Source: Ignavibacteriota bacterium
Lineage (GTDB): Bacteria > Bacteroidota > Ignavibacteria > Ignavibacteriales > Melioribacteraceae
NCBI GenBank assembly: GCA_016716225.1
Contig: JADJWT010000001.1
Span: 2,304,501-2,368,500, forward strand
Reading direction: 5' to 3'
Length of the DNA stretch: 64,000 nucleotides
Made by a program: the position numbers and the translations under genes. This document shows positions 17,577-26,510 of the stretch, one piece after another. Positions within the stretch are counted from its first letter, which is position 1. The number at the start of each line of letters is the position of its first letter. A model generated the notes under the pieces. The model saw nothing but the letters and a program-made list of their open reading frames with translations, searched no databases and was not told the DNA's origin.

Positions 17577-18524
17577 ATGGATAAAAAAAAGTTTTCTGAT
17601 AAAAATAGAACTTTGAGAATTTCAGATGAACAAGAAAAAGTATTATCTGAAAAATTACTAAAAATAAATTCAAAAATTTCTGCTGATCTTTTAGAAAATA
17701 AAATTATCAATCAAGATTTTTTTGATGTTGCAGAATTTTTGCCGGAAAAATTTATCGATTTACTTTTTATTGATCCACCTTACAATTTGAGCAAAACATT
17801 TAATTCAAATAAATTCAATAAACTCTCAATTGATGATTACACAAATTGGCTAGATAATTTAATTCAAAAATTAATTCATGCTTTAAAGCCGTCAAGTTCA
17901 ATTTATGTATGCGGGGATTGGCTTTCATCAACATCAATACATTTAGTTCTTAATAAATATTTCAAAGTGAAAAATAGAATTACCTGGGAACGCGAAAAAG
18001 GAAGAGGTGCAAAGCAAAATTGGAAAAATTCATCTGAAGATATTTGGTTCTGTACTTTTTCAAATGAATATAATTTTAATGTTGAAAATGTAAAACTGAA
18101 AAGAAAAGTAATTGCTCCATATAAAGAAAATGGAAAACCGAAAGATTGGGAAAATCATGAAAATGGTAATTTTAGATTGACGCATCCAGCAAATATTTGG
18201 ACAGATATTACAATTCCGTTTTGGTCAATGCCGGAGAATACAGAACACCCAACACAGAAGCCAGAGAAATTACTTGCGAAAATTATTTTGGCAAGTAGTA
18301 AAAAAGATGATTTAATTTTTGATCCGTTTCTTGGTTCCGGAACAACTGTTGTTGTTGCAAAAAAATTATCTAGAAAATTTTGCGGAATTGAAATAGATAA
18401 AAAATTTGCGTCTTTGGCTTTAAAGAGACTAGAATTGGCAGAACAAAATTTAGAAATTCAAGGTTATAAAAACGGCGTTTTTTGGGAACGTAACACCCTT
18501 GGTTTACAAAATAAGAAAAACTAA
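17577..18524 (+). CDS. Beta-class DNA (adenine-N6 or cytosine-N4) methyltransferase, apparently orphan
   Basis: A 315 aa SAM-dependent DNA methyltransferase. Catalytic motif IV DPPYNL (about residues 64-69) comes before the SAM-binding motif I (FDPFLGSGTTVVVAKK, about 243-258), the order of the beta class. Motifs EHPTQKPEKLL and CGIEID also fit. The first 45 residues are a charged extension. It starts 6 bp after metG, so it is co-transcribed with a housekeeping gene, and no restriction endonuclease or specificity gene is near. The recognition sequence cannot be read from the protein; a regulatory or epigenetic role is inference. Confidence 0.88.
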   Translation: MDKKKFSDKNRTLRISDEQEKVLSEKLLKINSKISADLLENKIINQDFFDVAEFLPEKFIDLLFIDPPYNLSKTFNSNKFNKLSIDDYTNWLDNLIQKLIHALKPSSSIYVCGDWLSSTSIHLVLNKYFKVKNRITWEREKGRGAKQNWKNSSEDIWFCTFSNEYNFNVENVKLKRKVIAPYKENGKPKDWENHENGNFRLTHPANIWTDITIPFWSMPENTEHPTQKPEKLLAKIILASSKKDDLIFDPFLGSGTTVVVAKKLSRKFCGIEIDKKFASLALKRLELAEQNLEIQGYKNGVFWERNTLGLQNKKN

Positions 18525-18613
18525 ATGCAACACGGAACTTTTGTTACCTTGCATTTATATTTTACTATAACTAAAATTTAAGATTAAATAAAAACTTTTT
18601 CGGAGGATTTTTA

Positions 18614-20593
18614 ATGTTTAAAAAACTGATTCTTATTTCACTTAGCACAATTTTGGTATTTCTTGTTTCATGCTCGCCAAAACATTCTGAAATTGTTGTT
18701 GCAGAATATGGCGATTACGAAATTAAAATGGATGAATTTGAAAAAGCTTATGCAAAAAATGTTGGTGGAATTGAAGCTGCTAAGCAAGACTCAATTGATG
18801 AATACAATAAATTCCTTGAATTATTTGTAAACTTTAACATGAAACTGCGTGATGCAAAAGTTCGTGGATTAGAAAATGATCCGGCTATTTTAGAGGAATT
18901 AGATACTTATAAAAAAAATATTGGCGTTTCATATTATTTGGAAAAAGAATTAGTTGATAAAGGAATTAAAGAATTATATGATAGAAGAAGAGATGAAATT
19001 AGAGTTAGTCATATTTTGATTAGAAAAGATAAAATTACAGATGAAGAAGCTAAAGCAAAAGCTTATGAAATTATTGGCAGATTGAGAAAAGGTGCAAAAT
19101 TTGAAGATGAAGTTAATGCAAATTCTGATGATCAATTTTCAAAAAAAAATAGCGGAGATATTTATTATATAACTGCCGGTTCTGTTCTTCCGGCATTAGA
19201 AGAAATTGCATATTCAACACAAGTTGATTCGGTAAATCCAGAGCCGCTTGCAACACAATATGGATATCATGTAATAAAAGTTACAGATAGAAAAAAAAGA
19301 ACCCCGCAAGTTAGAGCAAGTCATATATTAATTGCAAAATCAAAAACCAATAATGATTCGTTAAATACAATTGCTTTGGAAAAAGCAAAAGGAATTTTGG
19401 AAAGAATTAAAAAAGGCGAAGATTTCGGTACATTGGCCAAAGAATTTTCTGAAGATCCCGGCTCAAAAGAAAATGGCGGTGATTTAGGATTTTTTGAAAG
19501 ACGACAAATGGTTCAACCTTTTGACGAAACTGCATTTAACCAAGAAGTAAATCAAGTATCTGATATTGTTGAAACTCAATATGGTTATCATATTATTAAA
19601 ACACTTGGAAAAACTGAATACCCAAGTTTTGAAGATGAAAAGCAAAATGTTAGAAATATTTATGAAAAGTCAAAAAGAAAAGATGATTATCAAAAATTGC
19701 TAAATCAATTTTCTAAAGAAATTGAAATTGTTACAAACGATGCAAATTTAAAAGAAATTATTTCAAACAGCGATTCAACTATTGTGAATGAGGATTATTG
19801 GAATTCAAATTTACATCAGAATTTTGGCGATAAAGTTGTAACAATAATTGATAATCAATCCTTTGAATTCGATAAAATTGTGGATTATGTTTTGCAAAAT
19901 CCTAAAAATGCAAATGCTATTTTAGATGGAAAGTCAATCCCTAATTTCTTAAACGGTTTTAAGGAAGATAAAATTTTTGAAATTCAAGTTGCAAAAAGAT
20001 TAGCAAACGACGAAAACTTTAACAGTCTGATGCAAGATTATAAACATGGAATTATTATCTTCAAATTACAAGAAGATGAAGTTTGGAATAAAATGAAAAT
20101 GGATTCAACAGCAATAAAAAATCTTTATGAACAGAATAAAGATAATTATACTTTGCCGGATAGAGTCCAATTCAAGGAATTATTATCTAAATCAGATTCG
20201 CTTATGGAAGTATACAAAAAGGAGCTGCAAAATGGAGCAAATTTTGATTCTCTTTTGATTAAAAATAAAACCAAAGGAAGATCAGAAAATTTACCGTATC
20301 AAAATGAATTAAAAGAAGTTTCACAAAATAAATATGCACAAGCCGCATTTGCTTTATCAAATCCGGGAGATTTAACAGATATTATTGGAGATGAAAAAGG
20401 TAAAAGTATTTTGCAGCTTGTTAAAAAAGATCCGGCAAGACATAAAACTTTTGATGAAGCAAGACCTGAAGTAACAAGCGCATATCAAGATATTGAAAGC
20501 GCACAACTTGAAAATGACTATATATCACGATTAAAAACAACATATAAACCGGTTTTATATTACGATGAATTACAAAAAGCTTTTAAAAATTAG
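18614..20593 (+). CDS. Lipoprotein peptidyl-prolyl isomerase with two parvulin domains
   Basis: A 659 aa predicted lipoprotein (LVSC with Cys20 after a hydrophobic N-terminus). It contains two consecutive parvulin/PpiC-type rotamase domains (about 130-235, with VSHILI; and about 236-345, with RASHILIAKSK and GGDLGFFERRQMV), then a long helical C-terminal part (about 350-659). The layout is like PrsA/SurA-type periplasmic foldases that help outer-membrane proteins fold. A GGAGG lies 7-11 nt before the ATG, unusually strong here. It is the first of three related chaperone genes in a row. Confidence 0.9.
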   Translation: MFKKLILISLSTILVFLVSCSPKHSEIVVAEYGDYEIKMDEFEKAYAKNVGGIEAAKQDSIDEYNKFLELFVNFNMKLRDAKVRGLENDPAILEELDTYKKNIGVSYYLEKELVDKGIKELYDRRRDEIRVSHILIRKDKITDEEAKAKAYEIIGRLRKGAKFEDEVNANSDDQFSKKNSGDIYYITAGSVLPALEEIAYSTQVDSVNPEPLATQYGYHVIKVTDRKKRTPQVRASHILIAKSKTNNDSLNTIALEKAKGILERIKKGEDFGTLAKEFSEDPGSKENGGDLGFFERRQMVQPFDETAFNQEVNQVSDIVETQYGYHIIKTLGKTEYPSFEDEKQNVRNIYEKSKRKDDYQKLLNQFSKEIEIVTNDANLKEIISNSDSTIVNEDYWNSNLHQNFGDKVVTIIDNQSFEFDKIVDYVLQNPKNANAILDGKSIPNFLNGFKEDKIFEIQVAKRLANDENFNSLMQDYKHGIIIFKLQEDEVWNKMKMDSTAIKNLYEQNKDNYTLPDRVQFKELLSKSDSLMEVYKKELQNGANFDSLLIKNKTKGRSENLPYQNELKEVSQNKYAQAAFALSNPGDLTDIIGDEKGKSILQLVKKDPARHKTFDEARPEVTSAYQDIESAQLENDYISRLKTTYKPVLYYDELQKAFKN

Positions 20594-21380
20594 TTTTACG
20601 TTTTTTATTTTTTTATTCATTACTTGTGATGAAAAAATTGATAGAAATGAAAAAATTGTTGCTCAAGTTGGAACAAGTAAATTAACAGAAGATGAGTTAA
20701 TTAATATTTTAGCAAGTAAAAGTAATTCGAACAAATACAAAGAAGAATTTATAAAAGAATGGATTGAAACAGAAATTTTGTATCAGTTAGCTTTTGAAGA
20801 AAAACTTGTAACAAAAGAAAATTATTACAGAATTCTAAAAGAATCCGAAAAAGAACTTGCTTCAGCAATTGTAATAAACAATATATTGGAAACGCACCCA
20901 ATAAAATTTACGGATGATGATTTATTGGAATATTACAATTCCAAAAAAGAAGATTTTATTTTTGGAACTGATGCATTTATTCTTAATCTAATTTCGTTTA
21001 GGAATGAAGAAAGCGCAATAAATTTCAGAAATAGTGTAATCGAAAGTAATTGGCAAATCGCTTCTGAAGAAATAAGAAACAAAAAAGATTTGATTGAGGA
21101 TTACAAGAATAAAACTTATCGTTCTTCACAAATTCATTCAAGTAAACTTTTAAGAATTTTAATGGAATTATTTCAAGATGAAATTAGTCTTGTTGTTGAA
21201 ACGGAACCAAATAAATTTGTAATTGTTCAAATGATTGATAAAATTGATCAAAGCACTATCCCGCAGTTTGAATATGTAAAAGATAGAGTTAGAGAAAGTT
21301 ATATTCTGAATAGCCAAAAAGAATTAATTTCTCACTTCCTTGATAGTTTAAAAATTGATAAAAAAGTAAAAATTTTTTAA
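20565..21380 (+). CDS. SurA/PrsA-like periplasmic lipoprotein without a clear parvulin domain
   Basis: A 271 aa protein beginning inside the end of the previous gene (29 bp overlap); the ATG at 20565 gives a good lipoprotein signal (KKLLKISFTFFIFLFITC, Cys about 22). The helical N-terminal part (KIVAQVGTSKLTEDELINIL, IKEWIETEILYQLAFEE) resembles the SurA N-terminal domain, and the segment about 115-230 lies where the rotamase should be but lacks the usual HILI and GGDLG motifs. It is likely a chaperone-like paralogue of its neighbours. The overlap indicates translational coupling. Confidence 0.75.
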   Translation: MNYKKLLKISFTFFIFLFITCDEKIDRNEKIVAQVGTSKLTEDELINILASKSNSNKYKEEFIKEWIETEILYQLAFEEKLVTKENYYRILKESEKELASAIVINNILETHPIKFTDDDLLEYYNSKKEDFIFGTDAFILNLISFRNEESAINFRNSVIESNWQIASEEIRNKKDLIEDYKNKTYRSSQIHSSKLLRILMELFQDEISLVVETEPNKFVIVQMIDKIDQSTIPQFEYVKDRVRESYILNSQKELISHFLDSLKIDKKVKIF

Positions 21381-21389
21381 GGAATTCGG

Positions 21390-22661
21390 ATGAAAAAAAT
21401 TACTATTGTTATTGCTTTATTTGTTACCATAAATCTAAATGCTCAAGATGTTGTTGATAAAATTGCTGCGGTAATTGGAGATGAAATTATTCTTAATTCC
21501 GAATTAGAATTTCAGCTGGCAATGTATGCAGCGCAAAGAAAAATGGATCCGCAAAATCCGGAATTAAAAAAGATACTTCTAAACAAAATGATTGAAGATA
21601 AACTTCTTTATGCTCAAGCACTTTTAGATTCTATTGAAGTTACAGATGAAGATGTAAACAGACAATTGGAACAAGTTATTGCTTATTATACATCTCAGTA
21701 TGGTTCGCAAGAAAGATTAGAAGAAGCTTATGGAATGAGTGTTGAAAAAATTAAACGCGAAATGAAAGATGATACAAAAAAGAATCTGATGGCAGAAATG
21801 TTAAAAGGTCAAAAATTTGCACAAGTTGATGTTACGCGCAGAGAAGTTCAAGAATTTTTTGAAACATATCAAGATTCTTTAGGATTAATTGCAGAAAAAT
21901 TTGAAATTGCTCATATTTTTATCAATCCAAAATCATCAGATAAATTAAAAAAGAAAGCAAGAGATTTTGCACAAGCTTTAAGAGATTCAATTAGTAAGGG
22001 TGCAAATTTTGAAGAACTTGCAAAGAAAAATTCGGATGATCCCGGAAGTGCAAAAGCCGGCGGTGATTTAGGATTTGTGAAACGAGGCGTATTTTATCCC
22101 GAGTTTGAATCAGCTGCATTTGCATTAAAGGAAGGAGAACTTTCAAATATTGTTGAGTCTCCGGTTGGATTTCATATAATTGAACTAATTGAAAAACGTG
22201 GTGAATCGATAAGAGCACGACATATTCTAATCAAACCTAAAAGTGATGATGCTGCTGATATAAAAGCAATTGAAGAACTTACTGATTTACGAGATAGTAT
22301 TTTAAGTAATAAAAATACTTTTGATTACTATGCAGCGAAATTTAGTAACGATAAAGAAACTGCAAAATTTGGCGGAGTTCTTGGAACTTTTGAAGCTGGC
22401 CAACTTGAAAAACCTTTGCTAGATCAAGTATATAAACTTCATGAAGGCGAAATTAGTTTTCCAAAAAGATTAGAAATCAGCGGAAATGAGTATGGATTTC
22501 ACATAATAAAATTAATTAAGAGAATTCCTGAACACAAACCAAATTTAGAAACAGATTATAATGAAATTAAAAAAATTACGGAATTTAGAAAAAGGGAAAA
22601 ATTAAATAAAGAATGGATTGACGAAATTAAAGAAAAAGTTTTCTTGGAAGTTAGGATTTAA
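21390..22661 (+). CDS. SurA-type periplasmic chaperone/peptidyl-prolyl isomerase
   Basis: A 423 aa secreted protein with a signal peptide (about 1-18, ending NLNAQ), a SurA N-terminal domain (about 20-170; VVDKIAAVIGDEIILNSELE is the classic start of SurA) and two parvulin domains (about 172-272, with AHIFINPKS and GGDLGFVKRGVF; about 275-385, with RARHILIKPKS and FGGVLGTFEAG). SurA homologues escort outer-membrane proteins across the periplasm. GGAATTCGG precedes the ATG. Third gene of the chaperone run; moxR follows after 2 bp. Confidence 0.93.
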   Translation: MKKITIVIALFVTINLNAQDVVDKIAAVIGDEIILNSELEFQLAMYAAQRKMDPQNPELKKILLNKMIEDKLLYAQALLDSIEVTDEDVNRQLEQVIAYYTSQYGSQERLEEAYGMSVEKIKREMKDDTKKNLMAEMLKGQKFAQVDVTRREVQEFFETYQDSLGLIAEKFEIAHIFINPKSSDKLKKKARDFAQALRDSISKGANFEELAKKNSDDPGSAKAGGDLGFVKRGVFYPEFESAAFALKEGELSNIVESPVGFHIIELIEKRGESIRARHILIKPKSDDAADIKAIEELTDLRDSILSNKNTFDYYAAKFSNDKETAKFGGVLGTFEAGQLEKPLLDQVYKLHEGEISFPKRLEISGNEYGFHIIKLIKRIPEHKPNLETDYNEIKKITEFRKREKLNKEWIDEIKEKVFLEVRI

Positions 22662-22663
22662 TA

Positions 22664-23662
22664 TTGAATACAAAAATAATTTCAGATGATGTTGAATTAG
22701 TACAAGAGCTTCAAACTTCGGTTAAAGAAATTAAATCAGAAGTAGCAAAAGTAATTATTGGTCAAAACGAAATAATTGACAATCTATTAACTTCACTTTT
22801 TTCAAAAGGACATTGTTTACTTGTCGGTGTTCCCGGCTTAGCAAAAACTCTTCTCATCAAAACAATTTCACAAGTTTTGGATTTGCAATTCAGCAGAATA
22901 CAATTTACTCCGGATTTAATGCCAAGCGATATTACAGGAACGGAAATTCTTGAAGAAGATCAATCAACAAAAAAAAGAGAATTCAAATTTATTAAGGGAC
23001 CAATTTTTGCAAATATAATTTTAGCTGATGAAATTAATAGAACACCACCCAAAACTCAATCTGCATTATTGGAAGCAATGCAAGAAAATAATGTAACTGC
23101 TGCCGGTCGCAAATATATTTTACCAAATCCGTTTTTTGTTCTGGCAACACAAAATCCAATTGAACAAGAAGGAACTTATCCTTTGCCGGAAGCTCAATTA
23201 GACAGATTTATGTTTAATTTGTGGCTTGATTATCCGAGTTTTGAAGAAGAAGTAAATATCATAAAACAAACAACTAGCGGAAATGAAATAATTCTAAATA
23301 AAAAAATTGATAATGAAGAAATTTTAACATTTCAAAATTTAGTAAGAAGGGTTCCAGTTGCTGATAATGTAATTCAATACGCAGTTAATATTGTAAAAAG
23401 TTCAAGACCGAATGAAAACAATAAAGAATTAAAAAACTTAATTAGCTGGGGAGCAGGACCAAGAGCTTCGCAGTATTTAATTTTAGCGGCAAAAACTTAT
23501 TCAATTTTTGATGGAAGATTTACTCCGGATATTGATGATGTAAAAAGAGCACTTCTTCCGGTTTTACGACATAGAATAATTCCAAGTTTTAATGCAGAAG
23601 CCGAAGGAATTTCTTCTGTTGAAATTATTGAAAAATTGCTAAATCATAAAACTCTAATTTAG
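22664..23662 (+). CDS. MoxR-family AAA+ ATPase
   Basis: A 332 aa AAA+ protein of the MoxR type. The Walker A loop is LLVGVPGLAKT (residues 52-62), the Walker B ILADEINRTPPKTQSALLEAM (about 118-138), and ATQNPIEQEGTYPLPEAQLD carries sensor 1 and the MoxR-specific region. MoxR ATPases act as chaperones, often with VWA-domain proteins, but no VWA gene is in this window. The start is TTG, 2 bp after the surA-like stop, implying coupling. The context suggests a role in envelope protein maturation, which is inference. Confidence 0.92.
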   Translation: MNTKIISDDVELVQELQTSVKEIKSEVAKVIIGQNEIIDNLLTSLFSKGHCLLVGVPGLAKTLLIKTISQVLDLQFSRIQFTPDLMPSDITGTEILEEDQSTKKREFKFIKGPIFANIILADEINRTPPKTQSALLEAMQENNVTAAGRKYILPNPFFVLATQNPIEQEGTYPLPEAQLDRFMFNLWLDYPSFEEEVNIIKQTTSGNEIILNKKIDNEEILTFQNLVRRVPVADNVIQYAVNIVKSSRPNENNKELKNLISWGAGPRASQYLILAAKTYSIFDGRFTPDIDDVKRALLPVLRHRIIPSFNAEAEGISSVEIIEKLLNHKTLI

Positions 23663-23672
23663 AATTCTACTT

Positions 23673-24953
23673 ATGAAATTTTTTAAGAAAGTAAAAATAT
23701 TCAATACGGCATTATACTTTCTTAATATAATACTTTCTTTTAGCTGTACCGATATTGAAGAAAATAACCCGCCACAAAATTTTATTGAAACGAATATAGA
23801 GTTTGACAAATTTGGCTTTCCAATTGATTCATTTTACGTTGTAAAAGGTGAAGTTAAAAGAAATCAAATTTTAGCAGATATTTTACATCCAAACAATGTT
23901 TCACTGGAAAGAATCAATGAAATTTATGCTAGAGCAAAATCATATTTTGATTTTAAGAAAATTAGGCCAGGGAATAAATATAGATTTTATTTAAACCAAG
24001 ATTCAGTTACATCACTTAATTCATTTGTTTATGAAATTAATCCAATCGAATTTTTGATTATTAATTTGCAAGATTCTATTTCAATGAATTATGTTAAGCG
24101 CGAAACTGAAATTGTTGAGAAAACAATTTCCGGTGTAGTAAATTATTCACTTTATCAAACTTTTTCCGATTTGAATTTATCACCAATGTTGGCGATAAAA
24201 CTTGCAGAAATTTTTGCATGGCAGATTGATTTTTACACAATTCAAAAAGATGATAGTTTTTTTATCGTATACGAAGAAGAAAAACTCGGAGATGAAGTTA
24301 TAGATATTAGAGAAATTAAAGCCGCAAAATTTATTCATAACGGAAAAGAATTTAACGCTTTTCTCTATAATAATGATGGTAAAGATGAATACTTTGATGA
24401 GAAAGGAAAAAGTTTAGTAAGAGCATTTCTAAAAGCTCCGCTAAAATTTAATAGAATTAGTTCAAACTTTTCTCGTAACCGACTTCATCCAATATTAAGA
24501 GTTTATAAACCTCATTTGGGAATTGATTATGCAGCAGCGGTCGGAACTCCGGTTCAAGCAATTGGTGATGGTGTAATTTTAGAAGCTCGTTATAATGGTG
24601 CAGCCGGAAATTACGTTAAAATTAATCACAATAATTCTTATGCTTCCGGTTATATGCATTTATCAAAATATGGGAAAGGAATAAAAAAAGGTGCACGAGT
24701 AAAACAAGGTCAAGTTATAGGTTATGTTGGTAGTACCGGAAGATCAACTGGTCCGCATTTGGATTTTAGATTTTGGAAAAATGGCGTTCTTGTAAATTAT
24801 CTTACACAAAAATTTATTTCTTCAACATCAATCTTGGAAGAAAATTTTGCATATTTTGAAATACTTAAAGATAGTTTAAATGCTAAAATTGAAAGAATAA
24901 AAGAAATAAATACAAATTCTATTCTGGCACATGAACCAAAAAAAAATCTTTAG
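23673..24953 (+). CDS. M23-family (LytM) peptidase, atypical zinc site
   Basis: A 426 aa envelope protein with an N-terminal hydrophobic signal (about 12-25, a weak lipobox SFSC), a middle domain like OapA/LysM-type wall-binding regions (about 40-250), and a C-terminal LytM domain (about 275-385). The first zinc motif HxxxD is present (His281, Asp285 in HLGIDYAA). The second motif, normally HxH (GPHLHFE), reads GPHLDFRFW (His362, Asp364), so one zinc-binding His is replaced by Asp. From memory, other Bacteroidota M23 proteins also vary here (Cys or other). It may be active with an altered ligand, or a regulator of other wall enzymes. It overlaps the convergent gene by 35 bp. Confidence 0.88.
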   Translation: MKFFKKVKIFNTALYFLNIILSFSCTDIEENNPPQNFIETNIEFDKFGFPIDSFYVVKGEVKRNQILADILHPNNVSLERINEIYARAKSYFDFKKIRPGNKYRFYLNQDSVTSLNSFVYEINPIEFLIINLQDSISMNYVKRETEIVEKTISGVVNYSLYQTFSDLNLSPMLAIKLAEIFAWQIDFYTIQKDDSFFIVYEEEKLGDEVIDIREIKAAKFIHNGKEFNAFLYNNDGKDEYFDEKGKSLVRAFLKAPLKFNRISSNFSRNRLHPILRVYKPHLGIDYAAAVGTPVQAIGDGVILEARYNGAAGNYVKINHNNSYASGYMHLSKYGKGIKKGARVKQGQVIGYVGSTGRSTGPHLDFRFWKNGVLVNYLTQKFISSTSILEENFAYFEILKDSLNAKIERIKEINTNSILAHEPKKNL

Positions 24954-25647
24954 CAGTTTTGCCAATTTTTATTGCTTGATCTAGAGTTAAATGCAAATCA
25001 TTTTCTTCATTATTTTCAGCGCCGGCTTCAATAATTGCAAGATCAGAATCTTTTGCCATTTTTATTAAACTTTCGCAATACGCAGTATCTCCGCCATAAC
25101 AAATTGATTTTTCATTATTATTGAATTTAAACCCAAGTGACGGAACTTCAACTGAAACTCCTTTAATTTCTGTAGGTTCACGGTGATTAACTTTAAATGG
25201 TTTTATAACAATATCTTTTTTCTTAAAACTTTTACTGTTATCAATAGGTTTTAAAGAAATTTTATACTTTAATTCATGCGAATAAACTTCATGAAAAGCT
25301 TTATAAATACTTTCAATTTCCAAACAACCTTTTGGATAATAAATATTTAGTGGTGTATTTTTTTTCATAACAGAAAGATAAGTTAGAAGCGACCAAACTC
25401 CGCCAACATGATCATGATGTCCGTGCGAGATAAAAATATCTGAAATTTCCAAAATTTGTTTTGATGAATAATCTTTATTTAAATCTCTTAAAATTCCGTC
25501 TCCGGGATCAACAATAAAAGTTGCATTTTCTGTTGTTATTATAATACCCGTAGCAATATTTGGAATTGAACAATAAATTTTGATAAAAAAATTATTCTTT
25601 TTCCAAGTTAGTGGATATTTAGGTTTATATGATTTTGCCATTTGCAT
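24919..25647 (-). CDS. Metallo-beta-lactamase-fold hydrolase (RNase Z-like group)
   Basis: A 242 aa MBL-fold protein with the metal motif SHGHHDHVGG (His75, His77, Asp79, His80), a second metal-binding region (FKVNHREPT), and CYGGDTAYCESLI with the bridging Asp. The C-terminal HLTLDQAIKIGKTAK segment resembles the end of RNase Z/ElaC-like proteins, but it is short for RNase Z and its substrate is not clear. A second Met two residues on (MAKSY) is an equally good start. It begins 10 bp after the Fur-family gene, so the two form an operon, and its 3' end overlaps the M23 gene by 35 bp. Confidence 0.85.
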   Translation of the reverse strand: MQMAKSYKPKYPLTWKKNNFFIKIYCSIPNIATGIIITTENATFIVDPGDGILRDLNKDYSSKQILEISDIFISHGHHDHVGGVWSLLTYLSVMKKNTPLNIYYPKGCLEIESIYKAFHEVYSHELKYKISLKPIDNSKSFKKKDIVIKPFKVNHREPTEIKGVSVEVPSLGFKFNNNEKSICYGGDTAYCESLIKMAKDSDLAIIEAGAENNEENDLHLTLDQAIKIGKTAKDFFLVHVPE

Positions 25648-25657
25648 CTTTCTATAA

Positions 25658-26107
25658 TTACTTCAAATATTTACAGCTTTTTTCATTTTTACATTTGCCA
25701 AAAATATTGAAACTGTAGCCAACACTTTCAAATCCTAAATCATCACATACATTTTTAATTATTTCTTGAATATTCGGTGAAGTGAATTCCGTAATATTTC
25801 CGCAATTAATGCAAATTAAATGATCGTGATTTTTCCTATTGTAACTTGATTCATAACGCGTTATTCCATCTCCAAAATTTCTTTTTGCAAGTAAATTACA
25901 TTTTGCCAAAAGTTCCAAAGTATTATAAACTGTTGCGCGGGAAACATTTGATTTTTTATTTTTCATTTGAATGAATAAATCATCAGCACCAAAATGTCCT
26001 TTGTAACCCAATGAATAATCTAAAACTTCAAATCGTTCCGGAGTTATTCTATGTTTTTCTTGCTTAAGAAACTTTTTGAATTTTTCGTGTGCGGTTTCGT
26101 TTTTCAA
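25658..26107 (-). CDS. Fur-family metal-dependent transcriptional repressor
   Basis: A 149 aa Fur-family regulator (iron, zinc or peroxide sensing). The N-terminal winged helix shows RITPERFEVLDYSLG and SRATVYNTLELLA (recognition helix). The dimer domain has HDHLICINCG (first Cys pair) and a C-terminal GKCKNEKSC (second pair, spaced by five residues). The usual His in the strand before the last Cys pair (HxLxLYG) is Tyr here (YSFNIFG), so one regulatory metal site may differ. The sequence does not decide between Fur, Zur and PerR. Nearby dodecin and peroxiredoxin hint at an oxidative-stress link. A 17-bp palindrome lies upstream, possibly an autoregulatory site. Confidence 0.9.
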   Translation of the reverse strand: MKNETAHEKFKKFLKQEKHRITPERFEVLDYSLGYKGHFGADDLFIQMKNKKSNVSRATVYNTLELLAKCNLLAKRNFGDGITRYESSYNRKNHDHLICINCGNITEFTSPNIQEIIKNVCDDLGFESVGYSFNIFGKCKNEKSCKYLK

Positions 26108-26133
26108 TTTTTTACCAAAATCTTTTTTTATAA

Positions 26134-26150
26134 AAATAATTAAATTATTT
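26134..26150. promoter_or_regulatory. Palindrome between the divergent Fur-family gene and dodecin: candidate operator
   Basis: AAATAATTAAATTATTT is a perfect 8-1-8 inverted repeat located 27-43 bp upstream of the Fur-family start codon. Its inner part is the 7-1-7 layout used by Fur/PerR/Zur boxes. The region is very AT-rich, so chance palindromes are possible. Confidence 0.4.
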
Positions 26151-26248
26151 CAATGTTGTAATATTTTGAAAAATAAAAATTGACTTTAATAATTACAGTA
26201 AATTGACTAACTTTTCATAATATTAAAACCAATAAAGAAAGGGAAAAA

Positions 26249-26452
26249 ATGTCAAAATCATTTGAAATAATTAATAGAGTTGGAATTTCAAACGAAAGCA
26301 TTTCAGACGCAGTTAAAAATGCTGTAACAGAAGCTAAAAATGATGGCGGTGTTTCTTGGTTTGAAGTTGTTGAACAACGCGGAAGAGTTACAAGTGAAGA
26401 CAAAATTGAATTTCAAGTTACTGTAAAAATTGGAAGAAAAATTAGTAGTTAA
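26249..26452 (+). CDS. Dodecin flavin-binding protein
   Basis: A 67 aa protein of the dodecin family; these form hollow dodecamers that store or buffer flavins (riboflavin, FMN) and limit their photochemistry. The fit is good: start with KSFEIINRVGISNESISDAVKNAV, then WFEVVEQRGRV (the flavin-stacking Trp) and a C-terminal EFQVTVKIGRKI strand. Length is typical (65-75 aa). The ATG follows AAAGGG. It is divergent from the Fur-family gene, sharing the regulatory region with the palindrome. Confidence 0.93.
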   Translation: MSKSFEIINRVGISNESISDAVKNAVTEAKNDGGVSWFEVVEQRGRVTSEDKIEFQVTVKIGRKISS

Positions 26453-26510
26453 TTTTCATTCATATTTTAAATTGATTTAATAAAAATTGAATTAAGAAAG
26501 GAAATTGTAA

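Noticed and set aside
18527..18552. Imperfect inverted repeat after the DNA methyltransferase as a terminator
   Set aside because: Only GCAA/TTGC and a few inner pairs match, and no T-run follows directly, so it does not qualify.
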